NCBI RefSeq assembly: GCF_963259705.1
Contig: NC_081841.1
Coordinates: forward strand, 118,615,033 to 118,679,032
Direction of reading: 5' to 3'
Source: Myotis daubentonii
Lineage: Eukaryota > Chordata > Mammalia > Chiroptera > Vespertilionidae
Length of the DNA: 64,000 bases
A program made the position numbers and the translations under genes. Positions within the stretch are counted from its first letter, which is position 1. The number at the start of each line of letters is the position of its first letter. Of the stretch, positions 1 to 11,090 are shown in pieces. The notes below the pieces were generated by a model. That model did no database searches, was not told where the DNA came from, and worked only from the letters and a program-made list of their open reading frames with translations.

Positions 1-135
1 TAAAACTCTTAAAATACACAATTATCTTTCAAGGAAATGATTATGAACTTGTGAAAAACTGTTGAAACACGAGTAAATAGAATCTAACTAAATTTAATGC
101 CCAATTCAATTACCGAGATTACAGGTAGAAAGCTC

Positions 136-210
136 TGAAATGACGCGAATTCTGATAATATTAACGACACCGGACATTTTATGTGGCGTTTTCACAAAAA
201 TGTCATTTCA
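136..210. repeat. Second inverted repeat abutting the dyad, first copy
   Basis: TGAAATGAC (136-144) and GTCATTTCA (202-210) are perfect 9-bp reverse complements around a 57-bp loop, and the right arm ends on the first base of the next inverted repeat. It recurs in monomers with GAAATGAC in the core and TCATTTCAAAC downstream; it is 8 bp where the flank reads TCATTTCCAAC, and is disrupted in CTTTC/GAGCTTG monomers with TCTGAAGTTTCGAG or a similar sequence. Confidence 0.6.
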
Positions 211-230
211 AACAGGAAGAATTCCTGTTT
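210..230. repeat. Central inverted repeat (9-bp arms, 3-nt spacer), first copy
   Basis: Arms AAACAGGAA (210-218) and TTCCTGTTT (222-230) are perfect reverse complements separated by GAA. An equivalent element is present in nearly all monomers; where the left flank reads CCAACAGG the arms are 8 bp. Recurrent variants that weaken one arm are CCAATAGG, CCAATGGG and AACATGAAG (block C), TTCCTGCTT (block A position 8) and GAATTCATG (pentamer). Short dyads are known to be enriched in centromeric satellites lacking CENP-B boxes; a role here is inference. Confidence 0.85.
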
Positions 231-381
231 ATAGAACTCAGAACTTTTGTTCAAAGCTTAAATGAGGAGAATACGGTTAATGTTTACAATTGAGGGTGAA
301 TTGGCATGGCGTTATTTGACTGAAACAGTTTATATCCTGAAGGTTCTAGTATACACTTCTATGGAAAACGTCAAATTGTGG

Positions 382-764
382 TAAAACTCTTAAAATACAC
401 AATTATATTCCCAGAAAATGAATATGAACGTGTAAGAAGCAGTTGAGAAACAAGTAAATAGAATCTAACTACATTTAGTGCTGAGTTCAATTACTGACAT
501 TAGAGGTAGAAAGCTCTGAAATGACGAGAATTCTGATAATATTAACAACTCCGGCTATTTTAAGTGGCGTTTTCACAAAAATGTCATTTCCAACAGGAAG
601 AATTCCTGTTTATAGAGCTCAGAAGTTCTGTATAAAGCTTTCAAATGAGGAGTGTACTGTTTATGTTTAACATTGAGACATAATTGGCCAGGCGTTTTTT
701 GACTGAAACAGTTTATACTGTGAATGTTCTAGTATATACTTCTTAGGAAACTGTAAAAATGTGG
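382..764. repeat. Representative satellite monomer with three internal subunits
   Basis: This 383-bp monomer shows the internal anatomy. Three related subunits begin with TAAAACTCTTAAAATAC (382-506), TAGAAAGCTCTGAAATGAC (507-630) and TATAAAGCTTTCAAATGAG (631-764). Subunits 2 and 3 align along most of their length: AAAGCTNTNAAATGANGAG at the start, then a TTAACA, a shared GGCGTTTT, a TTC..GT.TATA and a final CTGTA. Subunit 1 is more diverged and its membership is tentative. Two EcoRI sites (in CGAGAATTCTG and AAGAATTCCTG) lie 72 bp apart in subunit 2; a HindIII site (AAGCTT) starts subunit 3. This monomer has a block-A position-5 type head and a position-9 type tail, so it is itself a recombinant. 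Confidence 0.7.
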
Positions 765-1040
765 TAAAACTCTTAAAATACACAATTATCTTTCAAGGAA
801 ATGATTATGAACTTGTGAAAAACTGTTGAAACACGAGTAAATAGAATCTAACTAAATTAATGCCCAATTCAATTACCGAGATTACAGGTAGAAAGCTCTG
901 AAATGACGCGAATTCTGATAATATTAACTACTCCGGCTATTTTAAGTGGCGTTTTCACAAAAATGTCATTTCAAACAGGAAGAATTCCTGTTTATAGAGC
1001 TCAGAAGTTGTGTATAAAGCTTTTAAATGAGGAGTCTACT

Positions 1041-1051
1041 ATTTATGTTTA
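1041..1051 (+). other. 11/11 match to the yeast ARS core consensus (example)
   Basis: ATTTATGTTTA matches WTTTAYRTTTW exactly in monomers whose tail reads GTCTACTATTTATG; most other monomers have GTTTATGTTTA (10 of 11). The consensus is that of budding yeast and is short and AT-rich, so a chance match in this sequence is likely. It is recorded because it recurs at a fixed position. Confidence 0.15.
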
Positions 1052-1103
1052 ACATTGAGACTTAATTGGCCTGGCGTTTTTTGACTGAAACAGTTTATGT
1101 CCT

Positions 1104-1116
1104 GAATGTTCTAGAA
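1104..1116 (+). promoter_or_regulatory. Perfect three-unit heat-shock-element match (first of 40)
   Basis: GAATGTTCTAGAA fits the canonical HSE nGAAnnTTCnnGAAn at every defined base. Block A has one per 9-monomer unit (starts 1104, 4546, 7988, 11430, 14872). Elsewhere the form is GAAGGTTCTAGAA, starting at 17547, 22518, 23284, 24050, 26723, 27489, 29782, 30548, 32840, 33606, 35901, 37050, 37816, 38964, 39730, 40496, 41643, 42409, 45468, 46234, 47000, 49295, 50061, 52356, 53122, 53888, 55036, 55802, 56568, 58863, 59630, 60778, 61544, 62310 and 63457. Most other monomers keep two units (GAAGGTTCTAGTA or GAATGTTCTAGTA). The sequence match is certain; HSF binding is untested. Confidence 0.4.
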
Positions 1117-4100
1117 TATACTCCTAAGAAAAATGTCAAATAGTGGTAAAACTCTTAAAATACACAATTATATTCCAGGGAAATGAATATGAACTTGTAA
1201 CACACAGTTGAAACACGAGTAAATAGAGTCTAACTCCATTTAATGCCGAGTTCATTTACCTAGACTACAGGTAGAAAGCTCTGAAATGACGCGAATTCTG
1301 ATAATATTAACAACTCCGGCTATTTTAAGTGGCGTTTTCACAAAAATGTCATTTCAAACAGGAAGAATTCCTGTTTATAGAGCTCAGAAGTTCTGTATAA
1401 AGCTTTCAAATGAGGAGTGTACTGTTTATGTTTAACATAGAGACTTAATTGGCGTGCCGTTTTTTGACAGAAACAGTTTACATCCTGAAGGTTCTAGTAT
1501 ACACTTCTAAGAAATATGTCAAATTGTGGTAAAACTCTTAGAATACACAATTATATTCCCAGAAAATGAATATGAACGTGTAAGAAGCAGTTGAAGCACA
1601 AGTAAATAGAATGTACCTACATTTAGTGCTGAGTTCAATTACTGACATTAGAGGTAGAAAGCTCTGAAATGACGAGAATTCTGATAATATTAACAACTCC
1701 CGCTATTTTAAGTGGCGTTTACACAAAAATGTCATTTCAAACAGGAAGAATTCCTGTTTATAGAGCTCAGAAGTTCTGTATAAAGCTTTCAAATGAGGAG
1801 TGTACTGTTTATGTTTAACATTGAGACTTAATTGGCGTGCCGTTTTTTGACAGAAACAGTTTACATCCTGAAGGTTCTAGTATACACTTCTAAGAAATAT
1901 GTCAAATTGTGGTAAAACTCTTAAAATACACAATTATATTGCCGTGAAATGAATATGAACGTGTAAGAAGCAGTAGAAACACAAGTAAATAGAATCTAAC
2001 TACATTTACTGCCGAGTTCAATTACCGAGATTACAGGTAGAAAGCTATGAAATGACGCGAATTCTGATAATATTAACGACACCGGACATTTTATGTGGCG
2101 TTTTCACAAAAATGTCATTTCAAACAGGAAGAATTCCTGTTTATAGAACTCAGAACTTTTGTTCAAAGCTTAAATGAGGAGAATACGGTTAATGTTTACA
2201 ATTGAGGGTGAATTGGCATGGCGTTATTTGACTGAAACAGTTTATATCCTGAAGGTTCTAGTATACACTTCTAAGGAAAACGTCAAATTGTGGTAAAACT
2301 CTTAAAATACACAATTATATTCCCAGAAAATGAATATGAACGTGTAAGAAGCAGTTGAGAAACAAGTAAATAGAATCTAACTACATTTAGTGCTGAGTTC
2401 AATTACTGACATTAGAGGTAGAAAGCTCTGAAATGACGAGATTCTGATAATATTAACAACACCCGCTATTTTAAGTGGCGTTTCCACAAAAATGTCATTT
2501 CAAACAGGAAGAATTCCTGTTTATAGAGCTCAGAAGTTCTGTATAAAGCTTTCAAATGAGGAGTGTACTGTTTATGTTTAACATTGAGACTTAATTGGCG
2601 TGCCGTTTTTTGACAGAAACAGTTTACATCCTGAAGGTTCTAGTATACACTTCTAAGAAATATGTCAAATTGTGGTAAAACTCTTAAAATACACAATTAT
2701 CTTTCAAGGAAATGATTATGAGCTTGTGAAAAACTGTTGAAACACGAGTAAATAGAATCTAAATAAGTTTAATGCCGAAGTCAATTACCCAGATTACAAG
2801 TATAAAGCTCTGAAGTTTCGAGAATTCTGATAATATTAACAACACCGGGTATTTTATGTGGCGTTTTCACAAAAATGTCATTTCAAACAGGAAGAATTCC
2901 TGTTTATAGAACTCAGAACTTGTGTTTAAAGCTTTTATATGAGGAGAATACTGTTAATGTTTACAATTGAGGTTGAATAGGCGTGGCGTTTTTTGACTGA
3001 AACAGTTTATATCCTGAAGGTTCTAGTATACACTTCTAAGGAAAACGTCAAATTGTGGTAAAACTCTTAAAATACACAATTATATTCCCAGAAAATGAAT
3101 ATGAACGTGTAAGAAGCAGTTGAAAAACAAGTAAATAGAATCTAACTACATTTAGTGCTGAGTTCAATTACTGACATTAGAGGTAGAAAGCTCTGAAATG
3201 ACGAGATTCTGATAATATTAACAACACCCGCTATTTTAAGTGGCGTTTCCACAAAAATGTCATTTCAAACAGGAAGAATTCCTGTTTATAGAGCTCAGAA
3301 GTTGTGTATAAAGCTTTTAAATGAGGAGTCTACTGTTTATCTTTAACATTGAGACTTAATTGGCCAGGCGTTTTTTGACTGAAACAGTTTATATTGTGAA
3401 TGTTCTAGTATATACTTCTTAGGAAACTGTAAAAATGTGGTAAAACTCTTAAAATACACAATTATCTTTCAAGGAAATGATTATGAGCTTGTGAAAAACT
3501 GTTGAAACACGAATAAATAGAATCTAAATAAGTTTAATGCCGAATTCAATTACCCAGATTACAAGTATAAAGCACTGAAGTTTTGAGAATTCTGATAATA
3601 TTAACAACACCGGGTATTTTATGTGGCGTTTTCACAAAAATGTCATTTCAAACAGGAAGAATTCCTGCTTATAGAACTCAGAACTTGTGTTTAAAGCTTT
3701 TATATGAGGAGAATACTGTTAAGGTTTACAATTGAGGTTGAATAGGCGTGGCGTTTTTTGACTGAAACAGTTTACATCCTGAAGGTTCTAGTATATACTC
3801 CTAAGGAAAACGTCAAATTGTGGTAAAACTCTTAGAATACACAATTGAATTCCCGGGAAATGAATATGAACGTGTAAGAAGCAGTTGAAACACAAGTAAA
3901 TAGATTGTAACTACATTTAGTGCTGAGTTCAATTACTGAGATTAGAGGTAGAAAGCTGTGAAATGACGAGAACTCTGATAATATTAACTACTCCGGCTAT
4001 TTTAAGTGGCGTTTTCACAAAAATGTCATTTCCAACAGGAAGAATTCCTGTTTATAGAGCTCAGAAGTTCTGTATAAAGCTTTCAAATGAGGAGTGTACT

Positions 4101-4206
4101 GTTTATGTTTAACATTGAGACATAATTGGCCAGGCGTTTTTTGACTGAAACAGTTTATACTGTGAATGTTCTAGTATATACTTCTTAGGAAACTGTAAAA
4201 ATGTGG

Positions 4207-7200
4207 TAAAACTCTTAAAATACACAATTATCTTTCAAGGAAATGATTATGAACTTGTGAAAAACTGTTGAAACACGAGTAAATAGAATCTAACTAAATT
4301 AATGCCCAATTCAATTACCGAGATTACAGGTAGAAAGCTCTGAAATGACGCGAATTCTGATAATATTAACTACTCCGGCTATTTTAAGTGGCGTTTTCAC
4401 AAAAATGTCATTTCAAACAGGAAGAATTCCTGTTTATAGAGCTCAGAAGTTGTGTATAAAGCTTTTAAATGAGGAGTCTACTATTTATGTTTAACATTGA
4501 GACTTAATTGGCCTGGCGTTTTTTGACTGAAACAGTTTATGTCCTGAATGTTCTAGAATATACTCCTAAGAAAAATGTCAAATAGTGGTAAAACTCTTAA
4601 AATACACAATTATATTCCAGGGAAATGAATATGAACTTGTAACACACAGTTGAAACACGAGTAAATAGAGTCTAACTCCATTTAATGCCGAGTTCATTTA
4701 CCTAGACTACAGGTAGAAAGCTCTGAAATGACGCGAATTCTGATAATATTAACAACTCCGGCTATTTTAAGTGGCGTTTTCACAAAAATGTCATTTCAAA
4801 CAGGAAGAATTCCTGTTTATAGAGCTCAGAAGTTCTGTATAAAGCTTTCAAATGAGGAGTGTACTGTTTATGTTTAACATAGAGACTTAATTGGCGTGCC
4901 GTTTTTTGACAGAAACAGTTTACATCCTGAAGGTTCTAGTATACACTTCTAAGAAATATGTCAAATTGTGGTAAAACTCTTAGAATACACAATTATATTC
5001 CCAGAAAATGAATATGAACGTGTAAGAAGCAGTTGAAGCACAAGTAAATAGAATGTACCTACATTTAGTGCTGAGTTCAATTACTGACATTAGAGGTAGA
5101 AAGCTCTGAAATGACGAGAATTCTGATAATATTAACAACTCCCGCTATTTTAAGTGGCGTTTACACAAAAATGTCATTTCAAACAGGAAGAATTCCTGTT
5201 TATAGAGCTCAGAAGTTCTGTATAAAGCTTTCAAATGAGGAGTGTACTGTTTATGTTTAACATTGAGACTTAATTGGCGTGCCGTTTTTTGACAGAAACA
5301 GTTTACATCCTGAAGGTTCTAGTATACACTTCTAAGAAATATGTCAAATTGTGGTAAAACTCTTAAAATACACAATTATATTGCCGTGAAATGAATATGA
5401 ACGTGTAAGAAGCAGTAGAAACACAAGTAAATAGAATCTAACTACATTTACTGCCGAGTTCAATTACCGAGATTACAGGTAGAAAGCTATGAAATGACGC
5501 GAATTCTGATAATATTAACGACACCGGACATTTTATGTGGCGTTTTCACAAAAATGTCATTTCAAACAGGAAGAATTCCTGTTTATAGAACTCAGAACTT
5601 TTGTTCAAAGCTTAAATGAGGAGAATACGGTTAATGTTTACAATTGAGGGTGAATTGGCATGGCGTTATTTGACTGAAACAGTTTATATCCTGAAGGTTC
5701 TAGTATACACTTCTAAGGAAAACGTCAAATTGTGGTAAAACTCTTAAAATACACAATTATATTCCCAGAAAATGAATATGAACGTGTAAGAAGCAGTTGA
5801 GAAACAAGTAAATAGAATCTAACTACATTTAGTGCTGAGTTCAATTACTGACATTAGAGGTAGAAAGCTCTGAAATGACGAGATTCTGATAATATTAACA
5901 ACACCCGCTATTTTAAGTGGCGTTTCCACAAAAATGTCATTTCAAACAGGAAGAATTCCTGTTTATAGAGCTCAGAAGTTCTGTATAAAGCTTTCAAATG
6001 AGGAGTGTACTGTTTATGTTTAACATTGAGACTTAATTGGCGTGCCGTTTTTTGACAGAAACAGTTTACATCCTGAAGGTTCTAGTATACACTTCTAAGA
6101 AATATGTCAAATTGTGGTAAAACTCTTAAAATACACAATTATCTTTCAAGGAAATGATTATGAGCTTGTGAAAAACTGTTGAAACACGAGTAAATAGAAT
6201 CTAAATAAGTTTAATGCCGAAGTCAATTACCCAGATTACAAGTATAAAGCTCTGAAGTTTCGAGAATTCTGATAATATTAACAACACCGGGTATTTTATG
6301 TGGCGTTTTCACAAAAATGTCATTTCAAACAGGAAGAATTCCTGTTTATAGAACTCAGAACTTGTGTTTAAAGCTTTTATATGAGGAGAATACTGTTAAT
6401 GTTTACAATTGAGGTTGAATAGGCGTGGCGTTTTTTGACTGAAACAGTTTATATCCTGAAGGTTCTAGTATACACTTCTAAGGAAAACGTCAAATTGTGG
6501 TAAAACTCTTAAAATACACAATTATATTCCCAGAAAATGAATATGAACGTGTAAGAAGCAGTTGAAAAACAAGTAAATAGAATCTAACTACATTTAGTGC
6601 TGAGTTCAATTACTGACATTAGAGGTAGAAAGCTCTGAAATGACGAGATTCTGATAATATTAACAACACCCGCTATTTTAAGTGGCGTTTCCACAAAAAT
6701 GTCATTTCAAACAGGAAGAATTCCTGTTTATAGAGCTCAGAAGTTGTGTATAAAGCTTTTAAATGAGGAGTCTACTGTTTATCTTTAACATTGAGACTTA
6801 ATTGGCCAGGCGTTTTTTGACTGAAACAGTTTATATTGTGAATGTTCTAGTATATACTTCTTAGGAAACTGTAAAAATGTGGTAAAACTCTTAAAATACA
6901 CAATTATCTTTCAAGGAAATGATTATGAGCTTGTGAAAAACTGTTGAAACACGAATAAATAGAATCTAAATAAGTATAATGCCGAATTCAATTACCCAGA
7001 TTACAAGTATAAAGCACTGAAGTTTTGAGAATTCTGATAATATTAACAACACCGGGTATTTTATGTGGCGTTTTCACAAAAATGTCATTTCAAACAGGAA
7101 GAATTCCTGCTTATAGAACTCAGAACTTGTGTTTAAAGCTTTTATATGAGGAGAATACTGTTAAGGTTTACAATTGAGGTTGAATAGGCGTGGCGTTTTT

Positions 7201-7648
7201 TGACTGAAACAGTTTACATCCTGAAGGTTCTAGTATATACTCCTAAGGAAAACGTCAAATTGTGGTAAAACTCTTAGAATACACAATTGAATTCCCGGGA
7301 AATGAATATGAACGTGTAAGAAGCAGTTGAAACACAAGTAAATAGATTGTAACTACATTTAGTGCTGAGTTCAATTACTGAGATTAGAGGTAGAAAGCTG
7401 TGAAATGACGAGAACTCTGATAATATTAACTACTCCGGCTATTTTAAGTGGCGTTTTCACAAAAATGTCATTTCCAACAGGAAGAATTCCTGTTTATAGA
7501 GCTCAGAAGTTCTGTATAAAGCTTTCAAATGAGGAGTGTACTGTTTATGTTTAACATTGAGACATAATTGGCCAGGCGTTTTTTGACTGAAACAGTTTAT
7601 ACTGTGAATGTTCTAGTATATACTTCTTAGGAAACTGAAAAAATGTGG
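4207..7648. repeat. HOR block A, copy 2 (9 monomers, 3,442 bp)
   Basis: Same order and exact length as copy 1. Differences I noticed from copy 1 are single bases: A for T at 6976 (AGTATAATGCC) and A for T at 7638 (ACTGAAAAAATG). A full alignment may reveal a few others, but the two copies are visually almost identical. Confidence 0.95.
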
Positions 7649-10600
7649 TAAAACTCTTAAAATACACAATTATCTTTCAAGGAAATGATTATGAACTTGT
7701 GAAAAACTGTTGAAACACGAGTAAATAGAATCTAACTAAATTAATGCCCAATTCAATTACCGAGATTACAGGTAGAAAGCTCTGAAATGACGCGAATTCT
7801 GATAATATTAACTACTCCGGCTATTTTAAGTGGCGTTTTCACAAAAATGTCATTTCAAACAGGAAGAATTCCTGTTTATAGAGCTCAGAAGTTGTGTATA
7901 AAGCTTTTAAATGAGGAGTCTACTATTTATGTTTAACATTGAGACTTAATTGGCCTGGCGTTTTTTGACTGAAACAGTTTATGTCCTGAATGTTCTAGAA
8001 TATACTCCTAAGAAAAATGTCAAATAGTGGTAAAACTCTTAAAATACACAATTATATTCCAGGGAAATGAATATGAACTTGTAACACACAGTTGAAACAC
8101 GAGTAAATAGAGTCTAACTCCATTTAATGCCGAGTTCATTTACCTAGACTACAGGTAGAAAGCTCTGAAATGACGCGAATTCTGATAATATTAACAACTC
8201 CGGCTATTTTAAGTGGCGTTTTCACAAAAATGTCATTTCAAACAGGAAGAATTCCTGTTTATAGAGCTCAGAAGTTCTGTATAAAGCTTTCAAATGAGGA
8301 GTGTACTGTTTATGTTTAACATAGAGACTTAATTGGCGTGCCGTTTTTTGACAGAAACAGTTTACATCCTGAAGGTTCTAGTATACACTTCTAAGAAATA
8401 TGTCAAATTGTGGTAAAACTCTTAGAATACACAATTATATTCCCAGAAAATGAATATGAACGTGTAAGAAGCAGTTGAAGCACAAGTAAATAGAATGTAC
8501 CTACATTTAGTGCTGAGTTCAATTACTGACATTAGAGGTAGAAAGCTCTGAAATGACGAGAATTCTGATAATATTAACAACTCCCGCTATTTTAAGTGGC
8601 GTTTACACAAAAATGTCATTTCAAACAGGAAGAATTCCTGTTTATAGAGCTCAGAAGTTCTGTATAAAGCTTTCAAATGAGGAGTGTACTGTTTATGTTT
8701 AACATTGAGACTTAATTGGCGTGCCGTTTTTTGACAGAAACAGTTTACATCCTGAAGGTTCTAGTATACACTTCTAAGAAATATGTCAAATTGTGGTAAA
8801 ACTCTTAAAATACACAATTATATTGCCGTGAAATGAATATGAACGTGTAAGAAGCAGTAGAAACACAAGTAAATAGAATCTAACTACATTTACTGCCGAG
8901 TTCAATTACCGAGATTACAGGTAGAAAGCTATGAAATGACGCGAATTCTGATAATATTAACGACACCGGACATTTTATGTGGCGTTTTCACAAAAATGTC
9001 ATTTCAAACAGGAAGAATTCCTGTTTATAGAACTCAGAACTTTTGTTCAAAGCTTAAATGAGGAGAATACGGTTAATGTTTACAATTGAGGGTGAATTGG
9101 CATGGCGTTATTTGACTGAAACAGTTTATATCCTGAAGGTTCTAGTATACACTTCTAAGGAAAACGTCAAATTGTGGTAAAACTCTTAAAATACACAATT
9201 ATATTCCCAGAAAATGAATATGAACGTGTAAGAAGCAGTTGAGAAACAAGTAAATAGAATCTAACTACATTTAGTGCTGAGTTCAATTACTGACATTAGA
9301 GGTAGAAAGCTCTGAAATGACGAGATTCTGATAATATTAACAACACCCGCTATTTTAAGTGGCGTTTCCACAAAAATGTCATTTCAAACAGGAAGAATTC
9401 CTGTTTATAGAGCTCAGAAGTTCTGTATAAAGCTTTCAAATGAGGAGTGTACTGTTTATGTTTAACATTGAGACTTAATTGGCGTGCCGTTTTTTGACAG
9501 AAACAGTTTACATCCTGAAGGTTCTAGTATACACTTCTAAGAAATATGTCAAATTGTGGTAAAACTCTTAAAATACACAATTATCTTTCAAGGAAATGAT
9601 TATGAGCTTGTGAAAAACTGTTGAAACACGAGTAAATAGAATCTAAATAAGTTTAATGCCGAAGTCAATTACCCAGATTACAAGTATAAAGCTCTGAAGT
9701 TTCGAGAATTCTGATAATATTAACAACACCGGGTATTTTATGTGGCGTTTTCACAAAAATGTCATTTCAAACAGGAAGAATTCCTGTTTATAGAACTCAG
9801 AACTTGTGTTTAAAGCTTTTATATGAGGAGAATACTGTTAATGTTTACAATTGAGGTTGAATAGGCGTGGCGTTTTTTGACTGAAACAGTTTATATCCTG
9901 AAGGTTCTAGTATACACTTCTAAGGAAAACGTCAAATTGTGGTAAAACTCTTAAAATACACAATTATATTCCCAGAAAATGAATATGAACGTGTAAGAAG
10001 CAGTTGAAAAACAAGTAAATAGAATCTAACTACATTTAGTGCTGAGTTCAATTACTGACATTAGAGGTAGAAAGCTCTGAAATGACGAGATTCTGATAAT
10101 ATTAACAACACCCGCTATTTTAAGTGGCGTTTCCACAAAAATGTCATTTCAAACAGGAAGAATTCCTGTTTATAGAGCTCAGAAGTTGTGTATAAAGCTT
10201 TTAAATGAGGAGTCTACTGTTTATCTTTAACATTGAGACTTAATTGGCCAGGCGTTTTTTGACTGAAACAGTTTATATTGTGAATGTTCTAGTATATACT
10301 TCTTAGGAAACTGTAAAAATGTGGTAAAACTCTTAAAATACACAATTATCTTTCAAGGAAATGATTATGAGCTTGTGAAAAACTGTTGAAACACGAATAA
10401 ATAGAATCTAAATAAGTTTAATGCCGAATTCAATTACCCAGATTACAAGTATAAAGCACTGAAGTTTTGAGAATTCTGATAATATTAACAACACCGGGTA
10501 TTTTATGTGGCGTTTTCACAAAAATGTCATTTCAAACAGGAAGAATTCCTGCTTATAGAACTCAGAACTTGTGTTTAAAGCTTTTATATGAGGAGAATAC

Positions 10601-11090
10601 TGTTAAGGTTTACAATTGAGGTTGAATAGGCGTGGCGTTTTTTGACTGAAACAGTTTACATCCTGAAGGTTCTAGTATATACTCCTAAGGAAAACGTCAA
10701 ATTGTGGTAAAACTCTTAGAATACACAATTGAATTCCCGGGAAATGAATATGAACGTGTAAGAAGCAGTTGAAACACAAGTAAATAGATTGTAACTACAT
10801 TTAGTGCTGAGTTCAATTACTGAGATTAGAGGTAGAAAGCTGTGAAATGACGAGAACTCTGATAATATTAACTACTCCGGCTATTTTAAGTGGCATTTTC
10901 ACAAAAATGTCATTTCCAACAGGAAGAATTCCTGTTTATAGAGCTCAGAAGTTCTGTATAAAGCTTTCAAATGAGGAGTGTACTGTTTATGTTTAACATT
11001 GAGACATAATTGGCCAGGCGTTTTTTGACTGAAACAGTTTATACTGTGAATGTTCTAGTATATACTTCTTAGGAAACTGTAAAAATGTGG
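7649..11090. repeat. HOR block A, copy 3 (9 monomers, 3,442 bp)
   Basis: Same order and length. In its ninth monomer it has A at 10895 (TGGCATTTTC) where copies 1 and 2 have G (TGGCGTTTTC); copy 4 shares this A, so copies 3 and 4 form the closer pair at this site. Confidence 0.95.

Larger units (their letters stand above)
1..764. repeat. Two lead-in monomers upstream of HOR block A
   Basis: Monomer 1-381 has a CTTTCAAGG head joined to a tail with CGACACCGGAC, GGCATGGCG and CTATGGAAAACG; the same combination recurs at 17973-18353. Monomer 382-764 joins a CCCAGAAAA head (GAGAAAC variant) to a tail with TTCCAACAGG, GGCCAGG and TACTGTG, like the tail of position 9 in block A. They are therefore not a simple continuation of the 9-monomer HOR to the left and probably mark a different array segment outside the window. 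Confidence 0.8.
765..4206. repeat. HOR block A, copy 1 (9 monomers, 3,442 bp)
   Basis: Monomer starts are 765, 1147, 1530, 1913, 2294, 2676, 3059, 3441 and 3824. Heads in order: CTTTC; CCAGGGAAA; CCCAGAAAA with AAGCAC; GCCGTGAAA; CCCAGAAAA with GAGAAAC; CTTTC with GAGCTTG; CCCAGAAAA with GAAAAAC; CTTTC with GAATAAAT; GAATTCCCGGG. Position 1 carries the perfect heat-shock-element match (1104-1116). Position 9 ends in a TACTGTGAATG tail that leads into position 1 of the next copy. Each position is clearly distinct from the other eight, whereas the same position in the next copy is virtually identical, the defining property of an HOR. Confidence 0.95.

Noticed and set aside
1107..1125. RNA polymerase III B-box-like sequence at GGTTCTAGAA in some tails
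   Set aside because: Only the GGTTC part agrees; the conserved R and terminal CC are missing, and no A box or T-run terminator is correctly placed.
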